Origin: Zizania palustris
Lineage: Eukaryota; Streptophyta; Magnoliopsida; Poales; Poaceae
Direction: 5' to 3'
Assembly: GCA_019279435.1 (NCBI GenBank)
Contig: JAAALK010000287.1
Span: forward strand, 88,865,532-88,929,531
DNA: 64,000 bases
In this document: positions 10,825 through 20,120 of the stretch, piece by piece
How positions within the stretch are numbered: the first letter of the stretch is position 1
How the letters are laid out: each line of letters opens with the position of its first letter
Position numbers and translations under genes: made by a program
The notes under the pieces: model-generated
The model's input: the letters and a program-made list of their open reading frames with translations, nothing else
The model's database searches: none
What the model was told of the DNA's origin: nothing

Positions 10825-11889
10825 CTAGTGCGAGTAGTGCCCCTCCTTGCGGCAGTTGAAGCAGACGATCGGCCTCCCTTGACGATCCTTCAAGATTGGG
10901 GCCTTGGCGGCTGACATTGGCTGAGTGGCCGGAGCTGGTGGAGCGGGGCGAGGATGCCCGGCGTTGGATCCACCGGCGGCGTGAGGTGGCCTGTAGGCGG
11001 GCCGAGGATGGTAGGCGGGCGCTGGTGGCGCAGGGACGAAGCGGGGCCTCTGAGAGTTCGCCTGCTGATGCTTGAAGGCGATCATCTTCCTCTTCTTGAG
11101 GTCCAGCTTGTTTTTCTCAGTCTCTTGGATGAGCGCTTTGTTGACTAGCCGTTGGAAGTCGGCGTAGTCGGTGGCGACGAGCTGGATGGACAGCTCATCC
11201 TTAAGTCCCCGGAGGAACTTGGCTTGGCGGAGGGCGTCGGTGCGCACTTCTTCCGGTGCGTAGCGGGCGAGGCGATTGAACTCATGGAGGTACTCCATGA
11301 CGGTCCTGTTGCCTTGTTGCAGGTCGCGGAACTCCTGCTGTTTCACCGCGATGACACCTGCGGGGACGTGGGCGGCACGAAAGGCGATGGTGAACTCCGC
11401 CCAAGTCACCACGTGGTCCTTTGGCTGGGACTCACGATAGTTGTCCCACCATTCAGCGGCGGGACCCTGAAGCTGGTGAGTGGCGAAGGCCACTCGCTCT
11501 CGGTCGGTGCAGGGGAGGAGGTCGAGCTTCTTCCCGATGGTACGAAGCCAATCTCCGGCCTCCATCGGGTTGGTGGTGCTTGAGAAAATGGGCGGGCGCA
11601 CGCGCAGGAACTCGGAGAGTTGCGGAGCGGGCGCGGGTGCTGGTGCGCGAGGGGCAGGTTCCCCATTCTGCAGACGGTCCAACTGAGCCTGTTGGTGCTG
11701 CATTTGGGTGAGGAGGGCGGTGATCAGATGGTTCTGATTCGCCATCATCTCTGCCAAGGTGGGGTGGTTGGCGGAGGGCGACCCAGACTGACGTGGGCCT
11801 GTTGCACCCCAGTTGGGTACAACACCCTCGCGTGCGTCGCGGCTTCCTCCTTCACCGTTGTTGGAATCGGTGTTCTGGTGGTCGGCCAT
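10825..11889 (-). CDS. gag: Tekay-B gag, ending at a premature TAG inside the zinc knuckle
   Basis: The protein forms the capsid and nucleocapsid. I prefer the ATG at 11889 (MADHQNTDSNNGEGG); the open frame extends 19 codons further upstream through a hydrophobic stretch that looks untranslated. A Gln/Pro/Ala-rich N-terminus precedes a retrotransposon-gag domain (WLRTIGKKLDLL, then AAEWWDNYRE, then MEYLHEFNRLARYAP). A basic tail and the knuckle follow, reading CFNCRKEGHYSH then TAG then C. The stop sits between the metal-binding His and the last Cys, and the frame continues unbroken into pol. Confidence 0.92.
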   Translation of the reverse strand: MADHQNTDSNNGEGGSRDAREGVVPNWGATGPRQSGSPSANHPTLAEMMANQNHLITALLTQMQHQQAQLDRLQNGEPAPRAPAPAPAPQLSEFLRVRPPIFSSTTNPMEAGDWLRTIGKKLDLLPCTDRERVAFATHQLQGPAAEWWDNYRESQPKDHVVTWAEFTIAFRAAHVPAGVIAVKQQEFRDLQQGNRTVMEYLHEFNRLARYAPEEVRTDALRQAKFLRGLKDELSIQLVATDYADFQRLVNKALIQETEKNKLDLKKRKMIAFKHQQANSQRPRFVPAPPAPAYHPRPAYRPPHAAGGSNAGHPRPAPPAPATQPMSAAKAPILKDRQGRPIVCFNCRKEGHYSH

Positions 11890-12094
11890 CTTCTGAATAT
11901 ACATAGCGATAAGGCAAAAGATGACGAAGCAATAATACAACCACAAATATCATATAAGATTCAAGCACATAAATATATATAGAGTGGTAGAAATTGTTCA
12001 TTACAATCAAGTTTTTATTCTACCCATGACACACTCGTCGTGGGCAGCACCACATACAAAATTTTATTTTATTAAAAATAGTGACTCCTAACGC

Positions 12095-12874
12095 CTACTC
12101 GCCACCGAAGGCGGTCTCCGTGCTCTCGGAACCACGAGTACGCGGCTCCTGAGGGATGGTGGGTTCGAGAAAATTCTCGATGATGGAGTCGGAGACGAGG
12201 CCGGGGCGTGGTGCAGGGGCGCTGGTGGAGGGTCTAGCGGGGGAGGGTCGTGGCGGGATCCTCTTGGGGCGAGGGAGGGGCTCACGGATGGGCTTCTTCT
12301 TCCTTGGAAGAAGAGGAACCATCTCCGCAATATCCTTCTGTAGCTGCATGATCTTGCGCTGCAGTTCGCCGTTCTGTTGGATCAAGTTCTTCGTTTCTTC
12401 ACGAAGGAACTCGACCGCCTCATGGTGCTCATCGGCGTCGAGCACCGCCTCAGTATGGAGATAGTCCATAGCTTGTAGAAGACGCGACTGCCGAGCCATG
12501 ACCGGATCACGCATGGAGTGAACTCCGAGGTAGATGCTACGGTGGGCGCCGGGAGTACGCTTCGGCACAAGCCGGAAGGACGAATTCTGAAGACGATCAT
12601 CGTAGATCATCCTCAGCTCCATGAGGGCCTGGAGGGTGACTCGTTGGCACGCGACGTCGAAAGTCGGGCCTCCAAGTGCGGTGGTGTAGGGCGGCAGGTG
12701 TTCTCCGGAGCCGTGGACGGTGAGGGAGACGTCGCAAGGCCCAGCGAACTCGTCGGGATACACTCCTTGGAATTCGGGTTCGAAGAAGAACCCGAGGAAG
12801 GTGAGCATCATACGGAGCTCCCGGACGAAGCCCTCGTAGTGGCGGCAGTAACTGTGGACTTGGTAGACAGGCAT
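12095..12874 (-). CDS. Extra leader ORF of Tekay-B, 259 codons, function unknown
   Basis: An intact ORF on the coding strand lies between the PBS and gag. It starts at ATG 12874 (MPVYQVHSYCRHYEGF), 124 bases from the PBS, and ends 206 bases before the gag ATG. The N-terminal ~150 residues look globular (FLGFFFEPEFQGVYPDEF, then a stretch with QALMELRMIYDDRL). Residues ~155-190 form a heptad-like coiled coil (EEFLREETKN to LQKDIAEM-type pattern), and the tail is Pro/Arg/Ser-rich and basic. There is no retroviral domain I recognise. Extra ORFs upstream of gag are reported in some plant Ty3 elements. Its persistence without stops in an element whose gag has one suggests recent or ongoing constraint, but the element is young, so this is weak evidence. 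Confidence 0.75.
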   Translation of the reverse strand: MPVYQVHSYCRHYEGFVRELRMMLTFLGFFFEPEFQGVYPDEFAGPCDVSLTVHGSGEHLPPYTTALGGPTFDVACQRVTLQALMELRMIYDDRLQNSSFRLVPKRTPGAHRSIYLGVHSMRDPVMARQSRLLQAMDYLHTEAVLDADEHHEAVEFLREETKNLIQQNGELQRKIMQLQKDIAEMVPLLPRKKKPIREPLPRPKRIPPRPSPARPSTSAPAPRPGLVSDSIIENFLEPTIPQEPRTRGSESTETAFGGE

Positions 12875-12997
12875 CTACAAAATAGCAAGTTGAATAAAAG
12901 TGAGGAGAGAAACAAAGTTTATAAAGTAGATTTTCGAGAAATAATTTCCTGTGGCTAATGGCTAGGAGGGTCTGTTTGGCTTCCTACAGTCGAGTCG

Positions 12998-13009
12998 GCT
13001 CTGATACCA
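12998..13009 (-). other. Tekay-B primer-binding site (initiator tRNA-Met)
   Basis: The minus strand reads TGGTATCAGAGC, three bases from the end of the 5' LTR. This is the complement of the 3' end of plant initiator tRNA-Met, the primer for minus-strand DNA synthesis. Confidence 0.92.
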
Positions 13010-13012
13010 TCT

Positions 13013-16000
13013 TGTAGCGCCCCGATTTATCAAATCGAGACATTATTGAATTTCATAAGAAAAACAATAATACAAGAGGTTCATCATGCGACAACGTACA
13101 TACGACAATATCCATGGTACGCCGACCATATTTATTACATCAAAGTTTTAATAAAAACAGTGAAATAAAAATAATTAGATAGCGGCATGACGAACATCTT
13201 CTTCAGGATTTTTCTTCTCGACTGGGTCGCTACTCCAGACCGTCTTCGTAGTAAGCATCCTCTGTGGGGTCCAACGGGTATGAGTACAAAAAGCACTCAA
13301 CAAGCCACCACAAATGCAAGTAATAATGCAGGATAATAAACAAGGAAGGGTAATGGCTAACATTGCGGAAAAGTACAGTTTCAGTTATTGCATTTAGTGT
13401 AATCATATTTTAATCATGCGGAAAGTAAACATGAACATCATCAACATCAACTAACTCGAGGGGTACAGTCAGCCCCACCTCGCTCAACAGTCCTTACATG
13501 TCAATCCATCATGCACATACATATTCAAAGTAAACTCACTGGGGGATGTCACGCAACCCGCCCTTGACCGTGGGCTCGGCTTTTCGAAAAGATTTAAGAC
13601 TCTGATCAGAGATGTACTACTGTACCGACAAGGCACGCACTCATCCCAAATGAGATGACCCATACCACGGGAACTCGTGCCAAAACCTCGGCATGAAGTG
13701 TTCCAAGCGATAACCACCCGCTCTAGGTTTCGCTGGCGCGCCGGGCCGCATCCCGGCTAACGTCGCACCCCCTTTTGCGTCACATTGGTACAAGTCACCC
13801 GCAGGTGCAACTTGACCCATCTCCAAATGGTGGCCTCGGTTTGGAACAACCCATACCTTAGTTAGGACTTACCCACTAGACTTGTGGTTAGTACGTAAGT
13901 GTATTGCAACGGATCCCTCAGACCGGTCCTTATAGTGCCCCGGGTGCTACCGACCAATGCCCTAGCTTGCACCCAGAACCCACCATGCATACACTCACAA
14001 CCATAACTCATCACCAACAGAATTTCCAAGGATAAGAAGTAACGGGGATCATATAATAGAACAATTTTGCTACGACTCATTTTTTATCCTATAGCGATCG
14101 TGTCAATACATTGGACACAAGCTAATATCATTGATCATATGGTGACAAGGAGGTTAGGCGAGAGAGCATGGCTTGGGTTGCACATCAAGGTCGGGGGATC
14201 CTAAATAAATATATTGTAAGGGTTTCATTTGACTAATGCATGTATAGCCAATGAGTTTTAGCGATAGTTTAATCAAACATGGGTTCAATATGCTCAAAAG
14301 ATTGGTTTGGTGACTTGCCTTGTTCAGCAAAAGGAGAGGGAGGGACTTCGGGGAAGTACTCCGGCTCCTCGGCGACGTCGTAGTCTTTTTGATATAGTAG
14401 AGTAAAATAAAAAGAACACAACATTCAATCAAACAATATAACATTACATTATAAGCAAATAAGTTAAAGTTGGTTTGATTATAAATAAAATAAATCCAAT
14501 GGTTAAGGTTCTGTGGTTTATTTTATAAATAAATTTTAAAGGAATTAAAGAGTTGTCCTTTCTTTGAAAAAGGATGTCTAAATGTGATTATTGCCATATT
14601 AAATTCTCAAATAAGTGTGAAATGAAAAGTTCATGTTAATTTGATGGTTTTCAGTGAATGGACAGAATGGAAATAAATCTAAATTTTTCTGAAGTTTAAA
14701 CATTTGAATTTATATTTTAATCCTAAAGGCATTTGAATATTCATTTGAATAAACATGAAAAGGTCAAAGTAAACCTACTGTTTTTATTGCATAAACATGT
14801 AGAGAATAATATTATTAATTTTCTGAAATTGGAATGGCAATTTTTAGAGTTCAAATGTGCTAGATATGAATTTTACAAGTTTAAAAGTATTTCTGAAATT
14901 CATTTTCAATTTACAAACCCCTCGGGTCCACGGTGAGCCAGGCCCACGGTGAACCCGCGCACTGTGCGCGTGCGCCGGGTCGATCTGGACCGTCGGATCC
15001 AGATCCGACGCGCGAGGGCGAGGCGGGGCGCGTTAAAGTGACGTGGACGGCCAGGATTAAAACGTTTGAACCGGTACGCGATGGACGGCTTAGATGCGAT
15101 GCGGGGTTTTAAAACTAACGGACGCACGAGATTAAAACGTACCCCTTCGCCGAGAACTAACGGATCAGATTAAATCGCACGCGGGGATTAATCATCACCG
15201 TCGGATCCAGATCGCACGGTCGTGCGTGAATCCGACACGGCACGGGTACTCGACCCATGCCGGTCGTCTTCTCCGACGACGGCGAGCGGGCCAGCGGCCA
15301 CGGCGAGCAACGGCGTTCGAGTCTAAGGCCTAAAACGGAACGAGGGTGGCATGAGGATCATGGGGGTACCTCGGCGGTGAGAAAAGGTCGACGGGGTGAG
15401 GCCGGCGACGAGCGGAGGCGGTGGAGGCGTTCAGGTCCTTGGCGGCGATGGCGATCCGGCGAGGTTCGTCGTCGACGGAGTGGTGGCCGAGGTCGGCGAG
15501 GTCCTGGCGGTCACGATGGTGGTGGAGGCACGGATGGGGACGGTCCGAGGCGACGGCGAGCGGTGGCCGGAGGTGGAGTAGGGGGATTGCGCTAAAAGGC
15601 GAAGTGTGGGCGTTCGGCAGGGTCTGAGTGCGATTGGATGCGTGAACCGATCGCGGTGGAGGGCCGTGGTTTAAATAGGGGTACCGGCGGGGGCAGGGAG
15701 GGCGCAATCGACGGAGGCCGGGGATAAATGCGCCTTGACACCGGCGAGCTCGGGTTGACGCGGTTAAATGCACCTGGACGTGAATCGGGCGGGATTAATA
15801 GGGGGAAACGGCCGACACGTTGAGGGGAATTCAATGCAGTCGTCGGATTAAAGGGAGGGGGCCGGCGGGGGCGGATCCTAGGCGGAGTTAGGGCTTCGGC
15901 CGGCGAGGTGGGGGGGATCCGGGGGCGGATCTCGCGGGGACGAAGGTCCTGACAAGCGGGGGCCACTCGTTAGTGGGCGCGAGAGGGCGAGGGTGGCGAC

Positions 16001-16419
16001 TGACGGGTGGGGCCGAGGTGTCGGGCGCGCGCGCGAGGGAAAGCGTTCGGCGCCGACAGGTGGGGTCGGGCTGTCAGTCTAAGGCGCGCGGGGTAACGGG
16101 CTGGGCCGGCCAGGAGAGAGAGAAGGGAGGGGGGATGCCCATTACTGTTACTAAGGTTTTCAGATTTAAAATAATTGCAGAAAATGGATTAAATATTTTG
16201 GGGTATTTCCAGAGTGGATAAAAATTTATAAAAATTCTCAAAAATATATTTTGGCCTTGGGAGTTTATACAAAAATTTTCAGTTCCTGGTTTGGTCATTA
16301 TCTCTATGATGTAGTTCAAAAGGGTATAAGAAATGTATTAAAGGTATTTTCAGAAATATAAAATCCAGGAAATTGAATTAAATAATATTATTATTGTTTT
16401 GGAAATTTGGGGTGTTACA
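13013..16419 (-). repeat. Tekay-B 5' LTR
   Basis: A 3407-bp LTR nearly identical to 3975-7378. It carries the same TGTAGCGCCCC and GTGTTACA ends. It ends at 16419, beside the second CGGAT. Confidence 0.95.
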
Positions 16420-16608
16420 CGGATCCTGGCCAGCTCGAAGCTCGCCTCAGCCTACTTCAAAGAATTAGTCGCCGCCTGAGCATGCGGGACCTAGCGGAGG
16501 AGTTCATCGGACTCCAAATTCCTCCTCTGATGGCCAACTGGCCTATCACCTTTGAAGAAGACCCGGAGGGCGGACTCCGAAAAATTTCTTCGAACTCAAG
16601 CCCTGCAG

Positions 16609-16678
16609 GTAGCTTCGAAAACAAAATGTTCTGTATACATTTATGTGATGAAATGACTAATACCAACTTATCTTTTAG
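16609..16678 (+). other. Intron 1 of the Tat-A antisense gene
   Basis: Donor CAG|GTAGCT, acceptor ATCTTTTAG|CT, 70 bp, AT-rich unlike its flanks. Removing it joins codon GCT across the junction and continues into an open exon. Confidence 0.8.
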
Positions 16679-17334
16679 CTTCTCAAGCCCCCATGACTTC
16701 GGAGCAAATTGTTCGAGCTTCGGAGAAGATTCTGGGAGTTCCAACTCCGGCTGAGAAGGAATGGAGAATGAAGCTAGTGGGTAATTGGGAGTGGCTCAAC
16801 CGAGTATGGGGGGTACTCGGAGTTGCTCCACCTCCTCTTCCGGATTGGGTGCCTTCAGAGCAAGGGTCGAAGAAGAGGAAAGCGGAAGCCGGAACTTCGG
16901 CTCTTGTTAAGACTCCGTCCAAGAAGGTAGCCCGAAAGCCAAAGAACGTGGCACCTTCAAGTCCGGTGGCTTCGATCTCGAATTCCTCTAAGGACGAAGG
17001 AAGAATCCTTGTTAACCTGATTGACGAGGATGAAAACCAGGCGGGTGCAAACACTGGCACCGCTGCAAATGCGCTAGATGTTCTGAGTAGGTCCGAGCAG
17101 GCTGGGACTTCGGCAATCCAGCCAGACTTGCCGCGTGAAGAAACCCCTATGACTGAAGGCGGAGTCGAAGTTGCTGTTGAGCCAGCTCTGATTCTGGACG
17201 AAGCAGTGACTGTAGCTCCAAGAGAGGCTTCGACAGTCGAAATTCGGTCCTGAACTTTGAGTCCGACGAAGACTTCAGGGTAGCTTTTGACCCTCCAAGC
17301 AGCCCCATGCTCACCCGCCGACAGGACTTCGGAG

Positions 17335-17407
17335 GTAAACTTCGCATGATCCCTTTGTTCCTTTTCCCTACAATATTATGCAATATATAATACCTTTGTC
17401 TCAGCAG
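17335..17407 (+). other. Intron 2 of the Tat-A antisense gene
   Basis: Donor GGAG|GTAAAC, acceptor CTCAGCAG|GTTCC, 73 bp, T-rich. It restores the frame into the exon that contains ATG 17419. Acceptor 17404 is an alternative three bases upstream. Confidence 0.78.
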
Positions 17408-17844
17408 GTTCCGCTCCTATGGAAGTGGTTCCTCTCGAAGATATGGTTCCTGGGACCTCAATAACTCCGGAGCCAATTCTAGAAGTCACCCAAATGGGAC
17501 CTGAAAAAGGTAAAGGCAAAATGGACCCCTTCCCTGCTCCGAATTCAGGATTAACTCCGTCTGAATCAACAGACGAGGGTCAATCTACGGAGGGGGGCCA
17601 ATCTACCGAAGTCTCTGAAGATGCAGCCCAGCACTCTGACCCCTCGACGAACGAGGACGACCAGAGGGCTCTGTCTATGCTCCCTCTTCTAGCTCCCTTC
17701 TTGGAGCGAAGGACCGGGCTTCGGACTTTGCTCTAGCCTTTGGATCGAGCTAACCGTGAAGTTAGGGAGACAGACTTAGTGGCCATCCTTAGCGAAGCTG
17801 AGGGTTCGGAGCTCAATGCCGCCTTGGAACGGGCAACGTACCAG

Positions 17845-17917
17845 GTACGAAGTATCTGCAAAACAAAATTAATCTCACTTACAAATAATTTCTCACCTTG
17901 CTTTTCCCTCTTCGCAG
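17845..17917 (+). other. Intron 3 of the Tat-A antisense gene
   Basis: Donor CCAG|GTACGA, acceptor CTCTTCGCAG|CAAATA, 73 bp, with a long pyrimidine tract. The exon-exon join is at a codon boundary and continues the coiled-coil frame. Confidence 0.8.
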
Positions 17918-18959
17918 CAAATAGTTCTGGCTCGAGCCGTGGCTGTCTCGAACGAGCGCGGAAGCCTTCGCCTTCAGGAGAAGATTACTGCTCTCCAGAG
18001 GAATCTTTAAATCTCCGAAAGTCGAGTTTCCCACATAGACGAAATGGTTTCAGCGGAGCGGAGGGCCAGACAAAATTTGGAGGCTGCGAATAAAAAGCTC
18101 GAAGCGGAACAAATTATGCTTCGGGCATAAATAGAAAAAATGCGGGCAGAGCATGCTACGGCGGGGGCTGAGCTAGTCAAGCTCCAAGAAGAAAAGACTA
18201 AAGCTACGGAGGAGGCTAGCAACTTGCTTAGCCATAAGAGTTCTCTAGCTACGGAGGCAGCTAGGCTCTCCGCTGTGGTGGATGAGCTGATTTCATCAAT
18301 GGACGCTTTAATTGAAGATAACCTGAAATCGGAGAAGGTAGCTGCGGAAGTCATGAACCATCTCCTAGGTGTTCTAGAGTACTTCGGTACTACTAGGACA
18401 CTACCTTCGAATGACAACATCCCCCTACTGCGATGGCTAAAAATGATCCAAGGAGCTGCGAAGATGATGAAGACAACAAGCATTCGGTATGGAGAGATCT
18501 CCGGCCAAGTGGCTGCTCTCGGAGTACTTCGCTACTACGAAGATCTAGGGTTATCGATAACGCCAGACTCAGGGGCGGCTCCCATTACCTTCGACGAAAA
18601 CCAACTTCTTAATCCTTCTGAAGACATGGCCGCAGCTTGGCAAGCCTTCCAAGCTTCGTGGAGAGCCGAAGGTCGCACTGTGATCAAGGCTTGGATCGAT
18701 GAAGGGCAACGCCAGAAGCAAGCTCGGTCTCAAGCCTCGAGCAGCCAGCCTCCGCCGAACCCACAGGTCTAGCTTTGTTTTAGGATCCCGACTATGTAAA
18801 AAATTATGCTTTCATACATTATGAATGAAAATTTACTAATCATGTTTTTAAGCTTCTCAATCCCGTATGGATGATGTCGAAGTGTTAAACGTTACCGAAG
18901 AACTCCACCTGCTGTGGGCTACCTTCGATCTTTTAAAACTTCATAAATGACCTCGGTTT

Positions 18960-19328
18960 TTGATTCCTCGAGATAGCTCCGGTGCAATTGCGCCTGAAAT
19001 ATGTAAAGATATATTATCTTATATTAAGGAGGAAGAAAAAGAGGTTAACTTGGAAACTTCGTCTTCTGAAGAAATTGCATGGTCCGAGGATGAAGGTATT
19101 GCTGAAGATCAAGGGAAAAAACCAGAAGAACTTCGAAGCTGGGAAAGGAGCCCCGAACGACTTCGAACTTGGGCTGAACTTCAACAAGAACATAAAGATT
19201 TTAGAGCTTCGAAGGGAGGTAGAGAGTTAAACACAAAGTTTTTTGAACTCCCGGCTCTGGAACTAGTCGTTCCGAGTTTAGTGGTAACTCTAGAGATCGA
19301 AGGGGTCTTCGATTCCTTCTCGGCATAG
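18960..19328 (+). CDS. Acidic open frame in the Tat-A spacer, doubtful
   Basis: About 122 codons, rich in Glu, Ser and Lys (IKEEEKEVNLE, EEIAWSEDEG, KPEELRSWERSPERLRTWAE). Composition resembles the acidic parts of the antisense gene rather than a retroviral domain. The listed start codon is not a convincing ATG context, and I recognise no family. It could be a lost 3' exon, a separate short gene, or chance. Confidence 0.2.
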   Translation: MIPRDSSGAIAPEICKDILSYIKEEEKEVNLETSSSEEIAWSEDEGIAEDQGKKPEELRSWERSPERLRTWAELQQEHKDFRASKGGRELNTKFFELPALELVVPSLVVTLEIEGVFDSFSA

Positions 19329-19681
19329 ACACTAATTTTTCGAATGATAAATATCGATTTTTAAAATTGTCTCCCTACTTCCAAGCCCCTCTTTGGGTGT
19401 AAGCAACTTCGAACTATACTCGACGATGGTTAGGCACAAAGAAAAACTTAGGAGCACAATTTTGGAGGCTCGGAGCCCCTCAGCAATTTAAAGATTGATT
19501 AAAATCTTATAAAATGTCTTCGACTACTTGGAGTCTGAAAACTGGTAACTTAGTACCTTTTGTTTTGAAAGAAGTCACCTCGGACAAACTTTCTGGACAC
19601 TTTAGTGTCCCAAACGATTGGTCACTTTGGACTCTTTTCGCAGATATTCGAAGCTTATCAGCTCAAACTCTGTTTTGTTTT

Positions 19682-19912
19682 GGCCTCCATCGACTCTTTT
19701 TGTGAATGCTATCAAAACGGTGGTTTGGAATTCGTAGTGGTCTCCTTGCACTCTTTTTACGGATGCTTTCAAACCGGAGCTTGGAATCCGCATTATTTGG
19801 TCTCCTTCGTCTCTTTTTACGGATGCTTTCAAGCCGGAGCTTGGAATCCGCATTATTTGGTCTCCTTCGACTCTTTTTACGGATGCTTTCAAGACGGTGG
19901 CTTGGAATCCGT
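19682..19912 (+). repeat. 60-bp tandem repeat array in Tat-A
   Basis: Units start near 19741, 19801 and 19861, exactly 60 bp apart, and read tctccttc(g/a), then actctttttacggatgctttc, then a variable base, then gcttggaatccgcatt. A more diverged copy precedes them at about 19684-19738 and fragments precede that. A period of 60 leaves all frames open, which explains long but meaningless ORFs on both strands here. Confidence 0.9.
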
Positions 19913-20120
19913 TTTTCAGTGACTTTCCCACCTCATCGGAAGCTTCTAACCAGTGGTTCGAAGTCCGATAAATTGGTTCAAATTAACGACACTTCCCTCC
20001 TAGCCAACTTCGCTCTTCTAGTGCGTCCACTAGAAGTAAGAAGTGTTCGAGAGGTAGGAATTATCTGAACCATGAACTTTATTAATTCAGAAGGTGTTTA
20101 CAAATGATTACAAAGAGCCC

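Larger units (their letters stand above)
3975..16419 (-). mobile_element. Ty3 Tekay/Del retrotransposon (Tekay-B), complete, young
   Basis: LTRs 3975-7378 and 13013-16419 bound a 5.6-kb interior. Perfect CGGAT duplications flank it (3970-3974, 16420-16424). On the minus strand the order is 5' LTR, iMet PBS, a 259-codon leader ORF, gag, and pol with protease, RT, RNase H, integrase and chromodomain, then polypurine tract and 3' LTR. The LTRs differ only at scattered sites (about 1-2 per 100 in the sections compared), so the insertion is recent. Its only evident coding lesion is one TAG in the gag zinc knuckle. It interrupts exon 1 of the Tat-A antisense gene. Confidence 0.96.
3240..18772 (+). 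pseudogene. Spliced antisense gene of Tat-A (putative gypsy-type transposon protein family), split by Tekay-B
   Basis: Exon 1 is 3240-3974 joined to 16425-16608. Its frame is exactly restored when Tekay-B and one CGGAT copy are removed. Exon 2 is 16679-17334, exon 3 17408-17844 and exon 4 17918-18772. All three GT-AG introns join codons in frame (phase 1, 1 and 0). The N-terminal part (LSPNAIARLAIFEWAF and a following Trp/Tyr-rich stretch) resembles the plant family annotated as putative gypsy-type transposon or transposase. The middle is Ser/Thr/Pro/Glu-rich and the C-terminal 250 residues are a long Ala/Glu/Lys coiled coil. Damage: TGA at 3681, a frameshift near 17245, TAG at 17734, TAA near 18008 and TAA near 18128. 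Function is unknown. Antisense extra ORFs at this position are known in some Tat elements such as Grande. Confidence 0.85.
18773..20120 (+). other. Untranslated spacer of Tat-A between the antisense gene and integrase
   Basis: It holds the 3' end of the antisense gene (A-rich stretch near 18790-18840 that could hold a polyadenylation signal), an acidic open frame at 18960-19328, and a 60-bp tandem array at about 19682-19912. Tat elements are known for long, fast-changing 3' untranslated regions with tandem repeats. Confidence 0.7.

Noticed and set aside
3240..18772. The antisense gene as an ordinary host gene
   Set aside because: It lies between pol and the 3' LTR of Tat-A, inside both LTRs, and its protein resembles the gypsy-associated family, so it belongs to the element.
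19602..20068. Long overlapping frames with repeated Phe/Tyr/Gly motifs
   Set aside because: They are the translation of a 60-bp tandem repeat; a period divisible by three keeps all frames open.
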